Source: Ulvibacter antarcticus (GTDB lineage Bacteria > Bacteroidota > Bacteroidia > Flavobacteriales > Flavobacteriaceae). Taken from it: a stretch of DNA of 64,000 nt. The notes under the pieces were generated by a model, which searched no databases, was not told where the DNA came from, and saw only the letters and a list, made by a program, of their open reading frames with translations. The translations under genes and the position numbers were made by a program. The first letter of the stretch is position 1; each line of letters starts with the position of its first letter. Shown piece after piece: positions 33,952 through 42,294 of the stretch. Location of the stretch: positions 124,001-188,000 of the forward strand of contig NZ_REFC01000015.1 of assembly GCF_003688405.1 (NCBI RefSeq), given 5' to 3'.

Positions 33952-36408
33952 ATGGATTTTCTGAAAAAGTCGGTATTACTGTTTCTTGCTGTGATTCTAT
34001 GGAATTGCGATGACAACGCTACTAGAAATGGCGCAATCATTGATTTTGTACCGGAAGATGTGACCACGGTGATAAAAATATCGGAGCTTCCCAATTCTGA
34101 AGGTGGGTTTATCACATTCAGATTGGATGTGAAAAATAATGATTTCCTTGCGGCACTTTCTAAAGAATCAACTTTTGCAGGGCTTTCAGAAAAAACACCA
34201 ATTCTTAAGTATCTAAATCCAACCACCAATAGTTTGATTTGTATCTCTACGAAAACTGACGCTTCACCGGTTTATACATTTATTACTAAGCAGACGCCTC
34301 TTTTATTCGTGGCGGACTCCATAAAAGATAAAACTATTGAAACCCTTGAATACAATAAAAAAACAATCCAGCGAATCACAATCGACAATCAGACGGCCTT
34401 TACGAGTAGCAAGGACAGTGTTTTTATAGCCTCCAATTCACAGCAACAGTTACAGGATATTTTGGATGGTAAAACTCAAAAAGATCCGGAGTTTTCAAAG
34501 CTCTATCAAATTGAAAGTCGTGGTGATTTTTCGGTGATCTCTAAGGGCAAGAAAGTGATTCTTAACGATTCGACAGCAGTTAATTTTGCCTCCTGGACGG
34601 GAGTGGATATTAGCGTGTTATCGGGAGGGATTGCTGCCACAGGAGTTGCGATGGCAAGAGACACGATTCCGCAATTGCTTTCTGTTTTTCAAGGGCAGAT
34701 TCCACAAAAAAATACGATTGCAAACATAAGCCCAACAGATGCAAAAAAGCTTTTGAGTTTTACGTTTTCGGATGCTGAGAAATTTCAGAAGTCGATGCAA
34801 CAATTTAGGGGAGTAACAAACAATGAGCCTTTTTCCGGACTCTTCGGCGCAATAAACGAAGTTGGAGAGATTAGTTTGGAATCTGGCAAAGCGATAGTAC
34901 TTTCAAGCATTGATCCTACTTTGACTGAGGAAGCTCTTGCACGTTTTATTTCAGAAAAAAACGATTATAGAGAAGTTCGAATTAGTTCGTTTGCAGCTTC
35001 GGAAGTGTTCTCGACTGCCTTTTCGCCTTTCATTCAGAATATAAACCCAAAACTCTCATTTAGCCTAGACAATTTCTTCGTTTTTACTGAAACTGAAGAA
35101 GTCGCACAACAACTTATCACTGCATATAAAAATGGTGACGTCATTAGTAAAACAGCTTATTATGAAAAAAACATTGCAGAATTAAGTGACGCCTCTTCCC
35201 TATTGCTCATTAAATTACAAGGCGATGTACCAACAACCATATCCGACTTTTTCACCAATGCTTCTGGATTCCAATTAAAATCACATCCAATTTCTGCCCT
35301 TCAGTATAGTTACGACAGAGATTTTGCCCATGTAAATTTTGTGAGTTTGGAGACTACGAAAAAAGCACAAGCGCAGGGTGTTGTTTCCGAAGTATTTAGT
35401 GTAAAATTAAATGAAAAACTTCTTGGAACTCCTCAATTTTTCAGTAATCACAGAAATGGTAATAAGGATGTAGTAGTCCGGGATATTGGCAATACGCTAC
35501 ATTTTATTTCTTCCAGCGGTAAAACACTTTGGAAGAAAAAACTGGATGGTCCAATTTTAGGAAAAATACAGGAAATTGATGCTTTGCGAAATGGCAAAAA
35601 GCAACTGGTCTTTGCTACCAGTAGCACGTTTTACGTATTAGATCGTACTGGAAAACCGGTTTCACCATTCCCAATAAAGTTTAAAGATCCAATAACGCAA
35701 CCGCTTTCTATTTTTGATTATGACAATAACCGAAAATATCGTTTTCTTATTACTCAGGGAAAGGAAGTTTTTATGTACGATGTTAACGGCAAGATTGTCA
35801 AGGGGTTCACTTTTAAAAAGGCAGATTCTCCAATTGTGCTTTCACCTCAACACATTCGATTAGGGAATAAAGATTATATCGCAATAGCAGAAGAGAATGG
35901 CAAACTGAATTTATTAAGTCGTGTAGGTAAATCAAGGATTACAGTAAAATCTAAATTCGAATTCTCTGATAATCCGATTGCTAAAGAAGGTAGTAATTTT
36001 GTGGTTATTACGAAGGATAATATAAAAGAATCCATCTCTCAAAGTGGTAAAGTGAGTACCCAAAAACCTGAAGTATCCGGTTCTTATTATTTTGTGATAA
36101 ATGGAAGTACGAAGGTAACATTGGATGATAATTTACTTCGGATAAATGGTAAATTAACCGAGCTCCCTTTTGGAGTTTATAATCAGCCGCAAGTATTTTC
36201 AGTGAACAGAACTACCTATGTTTCAGTTTCAGAAACGCAGGAAAACAAAATCTATCTCTACAACAAAGGTGGCGAGCTTATTTCCGGTTTCCCAATATAT
36301 GGAACCTCTCAAGCAGACTTGGATGCCCCTTCCACAGGCAAAACTGTCCTTTTAGCGTTTAAAGGAGGAGATGATGAAATTCTGGTCTATGGTTTTAGTA
36401 AAAATTAG
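33952..36408 (+). CDS. Lipoprotein of unknown function with C-terminal beta-propeller-like region
   Basis: About 818 residues from MDFLKKSVLLFLAVILWNC; the signal ends at a Cys (ILWNC), an imperfect lipobox, so a lipoprotein is likely but not certain. An ATG three bases upstream is equally usable. The first 450 residues have no recognised domain. The rest (about 470-815) shows repeated strand patterns such as HFISSSGKTLWKKKLDGPIL, FYVLDRTGKPVSPFPIKF, VFMYDVNGKIVKGF and IYLYNKGGELISGFPIYG, like PQQ/WD-type propeller blades. A TATTTTTG -7-like box at 33937-33944 is only a few bases from the start, so any leader would be very short. Often next to rnhB/porin genes in relatives. Confidence 0.75.
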   Translation: MDFLKKSVLLFLAVILWNCDDNATRNGAIIDFVPEDVTTVIKISELPNSEGGFITFRLDVKNNDFLAALSKESTFAGLSEKTPILKYLNPTTNSLICISTKTDASPVYTFITKQTPLLFVADSIKDKTIETLEYNKKTIQRITIDNQTAFTSSKDSVFIASNSQQQLQDILDGKTQKDPEFSKLYQIESRGDFSVISKGKKVILNDSTAVNFASWTGVDISVLSGGIAATGVAMARDTIPQLLSVFQGQIPQKNTIANISPTDAKKLLSFTFSDAEKFQKSMQQFRGVTNNEPFSGLFGAINEVGEISLESGKAIVLSSIDPTLTEEALARFISEKNDYREVRISSFAASEVFSTAFSPFIQNINPKLSFSLDNFFVFTETEEVAQQLITAYKNGDVISKTAYYEKNIAELSDASSLLLIKLQGDVPTTISDFFTNASGFQLKSHPISALQYSYDRDFAHVNFVSLETTKKAQAQGVVSEVFSVKLNEKLLGTPQFFSNHRNGNKDVVVRDIGNTLHFISSSGKTLWKKKLDGPILGKIQEIDALRNGKKQLVFATSSTFYVLDRTGKPVSPFPIKFKDPITQPLSIFDYDNNRKYRFLITQGKEVFMYDVNGKIVKGFTFKKADSPIVLSPQHIRLGNKDYIAIAEENGKLNLLSRVGKSRITVKSKFEFSDNPIAKEGSNFVVITKDNIKESISQSGKVSTQKPEVSGSYYFVINGSTKVTLDDNLLRINGKLTELPFGVYNQPQVFSVNRTTYVSVSETQENKIYLYNKGGELISGFPIYGTSQADLDAPSTGKTVLLAFKGGDDEILVYGFSKN

Positions 36409-36506
36409 TTAATACGTAACAGCTATTGGTACAATAGTACCATAGCTAATGTTCCTATTTGACTATTATTGCGTATCTTTTAATTAAGATTAACAACCTA
36501 ACCCTC

Positions 36507-38303
36507 ATGAAAAAGATTGCGCTTTTCTTTTTTTTTACTGCTTCAACTGTTTTTGGGCAAAACTTGCAATCGTTAGAAGGGACTCTTCAAAATGAAAAAA
36601 ACCATCCACAAGTAGAATTGCTACTTCTTCAAAAAAAATTAGAAGAACAAAAGAGTAACAATCAACGAAACCTATTACTATCTGCTCTTATTTTAGCAAG
36701 TATCTCGGGATTATTTTTCTACTACCAATTTAGGAATCGGAAGAAAATAAATGCTAAACTCAGAGAATTAGATATGGCTAAATCTACTTTCTTTGCAAAT
36801 ATTTCTCACGAATTTCGTACGCCACTAACACTTATAAAAGGTCCATTAGGAGATCAATTGGCGCTTGAAGATCTAGATATAAGAGCTCGTAAAAACTTAT
36901 TAAGTGCCGAACGAAATGTCATCCGTCTCGAAAATCTGGTAGAACAGTTATTAGCGCTTTCAAAATTGGAAAGCGGTCACTTTCAACTTCGGGTAGAACC
37001 TGGAAATTTACCTGCCTTTACCGCTGTACAGGCTGAAGCATTTAGTTATAGCTGTCATGAAAAAAGCATCAATTTTACCATTCATATCGAAAAAGACAAG
37101 GCTACCGATTGGTTCGATCATGACGTAATCGAGAAAATACTTTTCAACCTTCTTGCTAATGCCGTGAAATTCACACCGGAAAAAGGCAGCATTATAATTA
37201 GTGGTGAAAGATTGAAAAGCAGTTTTATTTTTAAAGTCAAAAATACGGGAAGTACCTTAAAGGCTGACCAACAGAAAAAGTTATTTGAACGTTTTTATAA
37301 ATCGGATGATAAGAGTACTGGAACGGGAATTGGCTTAGCGCTTTCGAAAGAATTGGCTGAGCTCCATCATGGAAACATCACAATTACCAACGATGCCGAA
37401 GGTTACTTAGTTTTTACTACAGAAATTCCAGTTTCAAAGACTTCTTTCGATGCTTCGGAAGTATTTTCAGAAGAAGTATTAAAGGCTGCAGAAGAAGTTG
37501 ACGTTCCTTCCGAAGAGAAAATAGAAAATACTCAAATACCCACGGATGATGCTCCAATCATGTTAATCGTAGATGACGCGCTCGATATCCGAAACTATGT
37601 CTCCTCTATTTTTGAAACAACTTATAATGTACATACAGCAGTTAACGGAAAAGAAGGGTTTGAGAAAGCTTTGACACTTATTCCCGATGTTATTATTAGT
37701 GATGTGATGATGCCTGAAGATGACGGATTTACACTTACAAGAAACTTAAAGCGTCATGAACTCACATCTCATATTCCTGTAATATTACTAACCGCTAAAA
37801 GTGATGTTACCGACAAATTGGAAGGCATGGAGATTGGTGCAGACAGTTATATGACTAAGCCATTTAGCTCTCAACTTGTAAAAGCAACCGCAGAAAACTT
37901 AATTGAGAACCGGCGAAAATTACAGCAGCGGTTTTCTCAGGAAGTGATTTTAATTCCGAAAGAAATTGCTGTAACGTCAGCTGATGAACAGTTTCTTAAC
38001 AGGCTCCAAAAAGTAATTGATGCTAGAATAACCGATCCTGAATTTACCGTAGAGGAATTTAGTAAGGAAATGAGTGTAAGCCGAATGCAACTACATCGAA
38101 AATTAAAGGCCCTATCTGGACAATCGACCAGTGAATTTTTAAGAACACAACGATTAAGACTTGCCATAGGTTTAATAAAAGAAGGTAAGATTTCTATTTC
38201 TGAAGTAGGCTATACTGTTGGTTTTAATGATCCTTCATACTTCACAAAATGCTTCAAACAGGAATTTGGTTATCCACCTTCCGAATTCGGTTCAAGCAAA
38301 TAA
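36507..38303 (+). CDS. Hybrid sensor histidine kinase / response regulator with AraC-type HTH
   Basis: A one-protein two-component system, about 598 residues from MKKIALFFFFTASTVFGQ; the ATG 16 codons upstream is less likely. After the signal comes only a very short extracytoplasmic part (about 20-55), one membrane helix (about 56-76, LLLSALILASISGLFFYYQF), a HisKA domain with FANISHEFRTPLTLIKGP (phospho-His about 101), an HATPase domain (NLLANAVKFTPEKG, GTGIGLALSKEL), a receiver domain (LIVDDALDIRNYV, phospho-Asp about 399 in ISDVMMPEDDG) and an AraC HTH at the end (EFSKEMSVSRMQLHRKLKAL, GFNDPSYFTKCFKQEFGYPPSEF). The sensor part is far shorter than in the usual two-propeller or TPR hybrid sensors. 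Targets unknown. Confidence 0.92.
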   Translation: MKKIALFFFFTASTVFGQNLQSLEGTLQNEKNHPQVELLLLQKKLEEQKSNNQRNLLLSALILASISGLFFYYQFRNRKKINAKLRELDMAKSTFFANISHEFRTPLTLIKGPLGDQLALEDLDIRARKNLLSAERNVIRLENLVEQLLALSKLESGHFQLRVEPGNLPAFTAVQAEAFSYSCHEKSINFTIHIEKDKATDWFDHDVIEKILFNLLANAVKFTPEKGSIIISGERLKSSFIFKVKNTGSTLKADQQKKLFERFYKSDDKSTGTGIGLALSKELAELHHGNITITNDAEGYLVFTTEIPVSKTSFDASEVFSEEVLKAAEEVDVPSEEKIENTQIPTDDAPIMLIVDDALDIRNYVSSIFETTYNVHTAVNGKEGFEKALTLIPDVIISDVMMPEDDGFTLTRNLKRHELTSHIPVILLTAKSDVTDKLEGMEIGADSYMTKPFSSQLVKATAENLIENRRKLQQRFSQEVILIPKEIAVTSADEQFLNRLQKVIDARITDPEFTVEEFSKEMSVSRMQLHRKLKALSGQSTSEFLRTQRLRLAIGLIKEGKISISEVGYTVGFNDPSYFTKCFKQEFGYPPSEFGSSK

Positions 38304-38370
38304 ATTCACCTACTATTGGCTTATTTTAAACGAATGTTACATTTGTCGTAATATTGGTTACATAGTTCAT

Positions 38371-38400
38371 AAACCGCTTTCTCAAGACGGTTTATTTTTG
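38371..38400 (+). terminator. Probable terminator after the hybrid regulator gene
   Basis: AAACCG and CGGTTT pair around an 11-base loop, followed by ATTTTTG. Short stem, moderate T run. Confidence 0.55.
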
Positions 38401-38422
38401 TGGTCAAGATTCTCCCCAAGAC

Positions 38423-38578
38423 ATGAGTAAAAAACAAAAAATATATATGGGTAGTATTGATTGGGTACCAAACAAGCAAATTTTACTCAGTATCAATAAT
38501 TTAAAAAAAGGCACCTATATACTTAAGATCGTTCAGAATAAAAAAACAGTAAAGGAAATAACATTTATAAAATACTAA
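38423..38578 (+). CDS. Small ORF resembling a lone T9SS type A sorting-domain tail
   Basis: A 51-codon frame, MSKKQKIYMGSIDWVP to ITFIKY, too short for most gene callers. Residues about 20-51 (LLSINNLKKGTYILKI, then KTVKEITFIKY) match the last strands of a type A sorting domain, where L-x-x-G-x-Y-x-x-K and a final K-F-I-K pattern are usual. No signal peptide. It ends four bases before the next start. It may be the remnant of a deleted secreted protein gene; translation is uncertain. Confidence 0.45.
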   Translation: MSKKQKIYMGSIDWVPNKQILLSINNLKKGTYILKIVQNKKTVKEITFIKY

Positions 38579-38582
38579 ATCA

Positions 38583-38942
38583 ATGAGAACAATTAAAATG
38601 ATATGCATCCTGTTTGCGTTAATTGCAACGTCAACTGGATATTCCCAATTTTTAGATAAGCTGGGCGAAAAAGCAGAAAGGGCTGTGGAACGAACTGTAG
38701 AACGAAGAGTAGAACGGGAAACAGTAAAAAGTACAGATCGCGCTTTGGATAGTGTAATTGATGCTCCCAAAAAATCGAAAAAACAAAAAAGAAAAGAAAA
38801 GTCAAAAAAGAAAAAAGGCAATAACATAATTGGCGGTCCCCCAGAAGACGGGGAATATCAAACTGATAATTCTTCAAATGAAGCAAAGGAAATCCGAGCG
38901 AGACGCGAAAAAGACTCACTGAATTTATCTGACAATCAATAG
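38583..38942 (+). CDS. Small secreted protein with charged repeat region, unknown function
   Basis: 119 residues with a signal peptide (MRTIKMICILFALIATSTGYSQ). The mature part starts FLDKLGEKAERAVERTVERR, then ETVKSTDRALDSVID, and a highly basic stretch (about 58-80, KKSKKQKRKEKSKKKKG). This N-terminal block is like that of some flavobacterial OmpA-family proteins, but no OmpA domain follows, so it is either a short family member or a truncated copy. It precedes the TapB-like gene by 48 bases. Confidence 0.7.
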   Translation: MRTIKMICILFALIATSTGYSQFLDKLGEKAERAVERTVERRVERETVKSTDRALDSVIDAPKKSKKQKRKEKSKKKKGNNIIGGPPEDGEYQTDNSSNEAKEIRARREKDSLNLSDNQ

Positions 38943-38990
38943 ATTGATAAAAATATTAAACGTATAAATCTAAATTAATAATTACAAAAG

Positions 38991-39677
38991 ATGACAAACT
39001 ACATTACCTATTTTACCATATTAATCTGTTGTTCATTGAGTTTTTCTCAAGACTGCAGTAAGTTTTACCCTCTCTCTGAAGGCACTAATTTTGAGATAAC
39101 CAATTACGAGTCAAATGGTAAAGTCGCAGCTAAAACGGCCTATAGTGTTACCGACGTGAATAGATCCAATGGAACCGAAATAGCTACAATTAATACGGTG
39201 ATACGTGATAAAAAAGACAAAATAATCACAGAAACGAGCTTTGAAATGAACTGCAATGGGGATGTAACTTCTATCGATTTCAAGTCTTTAATGAATTCAC
39301 AAATGCTGGACCAATTTAAAAACATGGAAACAGATATCAGTGGTGAAAACCTGATATTACCAAATGATCTATCGGTTGGGCAGCAGCTACCCGATGCAAA
39401 ATTAGACATTAGCATAAGCTTATCGGGCATTAACATGAGAATAGCAACCTATATAAGAGACCGGAAGGTTATCGCTCAAGAATCGGTCACAACGCCCGCT
39501 GGAACCTTCAATTGTTATGTAATAAGCTACGTAATTGATCTTGATTCTATGGGAATGAACCGAACTTCCACTTCGAAACAATGGGTTTCGGAAGGAGTGG
39601 GAATGGTAAAGCAGGAGGATTACAATAACAATGGAAAAACAACCAGTTCAAGTCTTTTAACAACCTTCAATCGCTAA
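38991..39677 (+). CDS. Secreted protein, TapB/DUF3108-like
   Basis: 228 residues with a signal peptide (ending SFSQ, about residue 20). The mature part is predicted beta-rich: FYPLSEGTNFEITNYESNGK, then LPNDLSVGQQLPDAKLDIS, TPAGTFNCYVISYVIDLDS and KQWVSEGVGMVKQEDY, a pattern of the TapB/DUF3108-like lipid- or protein-binding folds. Two Cys (CSKFYP, MNCNGD) and one in TFNCYV may be structural. Role unknown; it shares a likely transcript with the preceding small protein. Confidence 0.65.
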   Translation: MTNYITYFTILICCSLSFSQDCSKFYPLSEGTNFEITNYESNGKVAAKTAYSVTDVNRSNGTEIATINTVIRDKKDKIITETSFEMNCNGDVTSIDFKSLMNSQMLDQFKNMETDISGENLILPNDLSVGQQLPDAKLDISISLSGINMRIATYIRDRKVIAQESVTTPAGTFNCYVISYVIDLDSMGMNRTSTSKQWVSEGVGMVKQEDYNNNGKTTSSSLLTTFNR

Positions 39678-39744
39678 GCCTCTCAATAGCAATCAACTCT
39701 TTTCAACTTACTTATCCATTTTACAACTAACCAATCAACCTTTC

Positions 39745-39778
39745 AACCGTCTTAGTTAATTCTAAGGCGGTTTTTTTC
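39745..39778 (+). terminator. Rho-independent terminator
   Basis: AACCGTCTTAG pairs with CTAAGGCGGTT around TTAATT, with one G-T pair, followed by seven T. Confidence 0.8.
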
Positions 39779-39805
39779 TGAAATGTCTTCCGAAGCGATA
39801 CAAAG

Positions 39806-39850
39806 GGTAACAATTTTTAAGGGAAATGTATTAAAGATTATAAACTGAAA
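39806..39850 (+). promoter_or_regulatory. Conserved promoter-like motif, copy 1
   Basis: GGTAACAA (39806-39813), 14 bases, then GTATTAAAGATTATAAAC. It is the most divergent of four copies of a motif in front of the lipoprotein array. The GTAAC core resembles an ECF sigma -35 element; that is inference. Confidence 0.45.
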
Positions 39851-39863
39851 AATCTTAGTAATC

Positions 39864-40277
39864 ATGAAAAATTTAAAAATATTCCTACTAGCATTCATTA
39901 CAATATTAGCTACTTCTTGTAGTAAGAATGACGATACTTCTGAAGCCGTTATACAACCCACAAATCTCGAATTGCTTACTTCAGGAAAGTGGTATTTGAA
40001 AAGCGCTTCAAATTCATTATTTACCGAATGTCAGCAACGTACCTATATGCATTTTGTCGACACTTCAAATTTGATAATAGAAGAGTTCGATGACAGCGGT
40101 GAGTTCTGTCTTTCCAGTGGGTCACAGAATTACAATTATACATTTAGTGATCCCTTGATAGACATTAGTTTAGGACAATTTCATTTAACTTATACCATAG
40201 AAACTATTTCTAACACTCAGCTTATATTAGAAAGAGAAGTTAATGGATCTATTGAAATAAGTGTCTACGGGAAATAA
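39864..40277 (+). CDS. Lipocalin-like lipoprotein, paralogue 1
   Basis: 137 residues, lipoprotein signal with lipobox ATSC (Cys about 19) followed by SKNDD, a sorting pattern common in flavobacterial lipoproteins. The mature domain begins with LLTSGKWYLKS, typical of lipocalin-like domains in this phylum, and carries the family-wide pair of Cys (TECQQRTYMHF and EFCLSSG), which could form a disulfide. It is the first of four related genes (see 40433, 40875 and 42295). It has its own promoter motif and terminator. Function unknown; surface or periplasmic small-molecule binding is the usual guess for this fold. Confidence 0.78.
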   Translation: MKNLKIFLLAFITILATSCSKNDDTSEAVIQPTNLELLTSGKWYLKSASNSLFTECQQRTYMHFVDTSNLIIEEFDDSGEFCLSSGSQNYNYTFSDPLIDISLGQFHLTYTIETISNTQLILEREVNGSIEISVYGK

Positions 40278-40316
40278 AGCTGTCTTAATTCTGAGTCATC
40301 AAATAGTTGATTATCC

Positions 40317-40357
40317 ATCACCGCCTCTAATATAAGTTAGAAGCGGTGATTTTATTT
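40317..40357 (+). terminator. Rho-independent terminator after paralogue 1
   Basis: ATCACCGC pairs with GCGGTGAT around an inner CTCTAA/TTAGAAG extension, followed by TTTATTT. Confidence 0.75.
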
Positions 40358-40376
40358 AAGAAACTTTCAACTAATG

Positions 40377-40424
40377 GGTAACAAATAGAAACTGGATGTA
40401 TATAAGGGTGTAAAACAATAAAAC
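40377..40424 (+). promoter_or_regulatory. Conserved promoter-like motif, copy 2
   Basis: GGTAACAA (40377-40384), 13 bases, then GTATATAAGGGTGTAAAA and CAATAAAA. Nearly identical to copies 3 and 4; sits 9 bases from the next ATG. Confidence 0.55.
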
Positions 40425-40432
40425 TAGAAATT

Positions 40433-40858
40433 ATGAAAACTTTAAAAATTTTAACCTTAGCAATTTTTACACTTATGATTACATCATGTAGCAAAAGTGA
40501 CGATACAGTAGAATCAGAAACTGTAATACCGCCTACCACACAAGAGCTTCTGCAATCGGGTGTATGGCATATAGCTTCAAAATCGGGAGAAATAACTACT
40601 CAGTGTCTTACCCAGTCATACATCAAATTTGTTGACGAAGACACTATGCTTAACGAATTCTTCGATACAAGTGGTGGTATTTGTGAATCAACTGGATTGG
40701 ACATACACCAATACAATAAAATTGGCAATGTGATCAACATAAACACACCTGGAGATCCTGTTACGCTCACAATTATTTCTATAACAGAGACCGAACTTAA
40801 CATCGTAGTAGATGAGAGTGGCGGAGTTGTTTACACCATCAACTTCATTAAACAATAA
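40433..40858 (+). CDS. Lipocalin-like lipoprotein, paralogue 2
   Basis: 141 residues, lipobox ITSC then SKSDD. The mature part follows paralogue 1 closely: ELLQSGVWHIAS, then QCLTQSYIKFVDED, GGICESTG and NVININTPGDPVTLTIISI, with the same two Cys. The next gene starts 16 bases after the stop, so this and paralogue 3 are one transcript. It has the conserved promoter motif in front. Confidence 0.8.
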   Translation: MKTLKILTLAIFTLMITSCSKSDDTVESETVIPPTTQELLQSGVWHIASKSGEITTQCLTQSYIKFVDEDTMLNEFFDTSGGICESTGLDIHQYNKIGNVININTPGDPVTLTIISITETELNIVVDESGGVVYTINFIKQ

Positions 40859-40874
40859 TTTAAAAACATACTCT

Positions 40875-41294
40875 ATGAAAACTTTAAGAATTTTAACTCT
40901 TGTAATATTGACAATAGCGATTAGCTCTTGTAGTAAAAACGATGATACCGTTGTTGTTGAAGAAGTTGTAGAATTGACAACCGCACAATTACTGACGTCC
41001 GGCCCCTGGTATGTAGAAGGAATATCTGGCAGTACCTTAGATGAATGTGATAAACAAACGAACTTCAATTTTGGCGATGACGGCTTTATGATCTTGGAAA
41101 GATATTTTACAAATGCCGGAGTTTGCGAACTTGATGGCTCGCAAGCTTTTAATTATACCCTTAGTGATATGCTTATCATTTTGGAAAATGGCGGCTCGGG
41201 AATTGTACTTACCATTGATCACATTAGCGAATCACAACTCCTATTAATAATTGGAAGTGGAGGTGGTGCTGAAACTTACATTTTAAGAAAATAA
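40875..41294 (+). CDS. Lipocalin-like lipoprotein, paralogue 3
   Basis: 139 residues from ATG 40875 (MKTLRILTLVILTIAISSC); an in-frame ATG at 40812 lies inside the preceding gene and would put a non-signal segment in front, so it was not used. Lipobox ISSC then SKNDD. The mature domain carries QLLTSGPWYVEG, DECDKQTNFNF, AGVCELDG and TLSDMLIILENGG, matching the paralogues. It shares a transcript with paralogue 2 and lacks its own promoter motif. Confidence 0.8.
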   Translation: MKTLRILTLVILTIAISSCSKNDDTVVVEEVVELTTAQLLTSGPWYVEGISGSTLDECDKQTNFNFGDDGFMILERYFTNAGVCELDGSQAFNYTLSDMLIILENGGSGIVLTIDHISESQLLLIIGSGGGAETYILRK

Positions 41295-41337
41295 TACGCC
41301 ACATCCTTCTTTTGATTATTTTTTTGATTAGCCTGAA

Positions 41338-41368
41338 TATCCGTCTTGTTTTATAGAGACGGATTTTC
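41338..41368 (+). terminator. Rho-independent terminator after paralogue 3
   Basis: ATCCGTCT pairs with AGACGGAT around a 10-base loop, followed by TTTTCT. Confidence 0.7.
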
Positions 41369-41404
41369 TATTTCTTAAAGTTTTGCCAAAATCAAAAAGT
41401 ACTA

Positions 41405-41451
41405 GGTAACAATTATGAAGCAAGTGTATTTAAGGGTGTAAAACAATAAAC
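41405..41451 (+). promoter_or_regulatory. Conserved promoter-like motif, copy 3
   Basis: GGTAACAA (41405-41412), 13 bases, then GTATTTAAGGGTGTAAAA and CAATAAAC, 17 bases from the ATG. Here it serves a gene that is not a lipocalin-like paralogue, which shows that the promoter region itself is the shared unit. Confidence 0.55.
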
Positions 41452-41467
41452 TTTAAAAATTAAAATT

Positions 41468-42148
41468 ATGAAAACAATGAAATTATTAACCGTATTAGTA
41501 ATGAGCCTTATGATCTTTTCTTGCAGCAAGAATGACGACACAGTCGTTGAAGATCAACAACAAGAAGCTGGAGTCCCAAGCGATTTAAATTATTCACAAG
41601 CGCAGATTGATGTTGCTTTTTACACAACCGGTTCTACGTCTATTCCTTCAGTAAATTGGAATGGTGAACAAGGAACTTTCTCACTAGACAGCACCATCGA
41701 TGGACTTACAATTAATTCCCAAAGTGGAGTGCTAAGTTGGAACAAAAACCTACCATTAGGAGAAAACTATGTCACAGTAAAAGCCCTTAACAGCAAAGGT
41801 TGGGGAAATACACATATTATTTTGAACAACCGTTTTCAAGGACATTTTATCGGTGGGTACAACAACGATCCAAATTCTACTGTCATTACAACGGGGGGTG
41901 CGAAATTGACCTTCAATGCAGATGGTACCATGACTTGTGAAATTAGCGGTACTGTTGGAATTGGTAGTTGGATCTCTATTAGTGGAGAGTACATTTCGGT
42001 GACATTTCAATTAAGTGGTAGCGGTGTTGCTTACAAATATGATGCTCAGGTAATTTATAGTGAGTCTATATCGCCTTATGCTGCGGGCAGCTATGGAATT
42101 GCCGGAACAGGTGTATGGCAAGGACATATGAGAGTAGACAAGATATAA
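41468..42148 (+). CDS. Lipoprotein of unknown function in the paralogue array
   Basis: 226 residues with lipobox IFSC and SKNDD. The mature part is beta-rich: an Ig/cadherin-like opening (FSLDSTIDGLTINSQSGVLS, then GENYVTVKALNSKGWGNT) followed by a repeated-strand domain (GAKLTFNADGTMTCEISG, YAAGSYGIAGTGVWQG). The signal peptide and promoter motif resemble those of the neighbouring lipocalin-like genes, but the mature domain is different. It may have been captured by the array's promoter and signal through duplication, or the array may simply be a co-regulated set of surface lipoproteins. Function unknown. Confidence 0.75.
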   Translation: MKTMKLLTVLVMSLMIFSCSKNDDTVVEDQQQEAGVPSDLNYSQAQIDVAFYTTGSTSIPSVNWNGEQGTFSLDSTIDGLTINSQSGVLSWNKNLPLGENYVTVKALNSKGWGNTHIILNNRFQGHFIGGYNNDPNSTVITTGGAKLTFNADGTMTCEISGTVGIGSWISISGEYISVTFQLSGSGVAYKYDAQVIYSESISPYAAGSYGIAGTGVWQGHMRVDKI

Positions 42149-42174
42149 TTCTAATTCCCTAGATCTATTTTGTG

Positions 42175-42205
42175 ACCGCCAACAACATTTGTTGGCGGTT
42201 TTTTT
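42175..42205 (+). terminator. Rho-independent terminator
   Basis: ACCGCCAACAA pairs with TTGTTGGCGGT around CATT-type loop, followed by T7. Strong. Confidence 0.85.
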
Positions 42206-42237
42206 CTGAAATAGTTTCAGAATAAATCACAATAAAG

Positions 42238-42285
42238 GGTAACAAAAATAACCTCATATGTATATAAGGGTGTAAAACAATAAAA
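42238..42285 (+). promoter_or_regulatory. Conserved promoter-like motif, copy 4
   Basis: GGTAACAA (42238-42245), 14 bases, then GTATATAAGGGTGTAAAA and CAATAAAA, 9 bases from the ATG of paralogue 4. Almost identical to copy 2 through the start codon and into the signal peptide. Confidence 0.55.
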
Positions 42286-42294
42286 CTAAAAATT

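Noticed and set aside
36414-36447. Operator-like inverted repeat CTATTGGTAC/GTACCATAG after the 819-residue lipoprotein gene
   Set aside because: Imperfect, without T run or promoter context; could be a weak hairpin only, so not listed as a feature.
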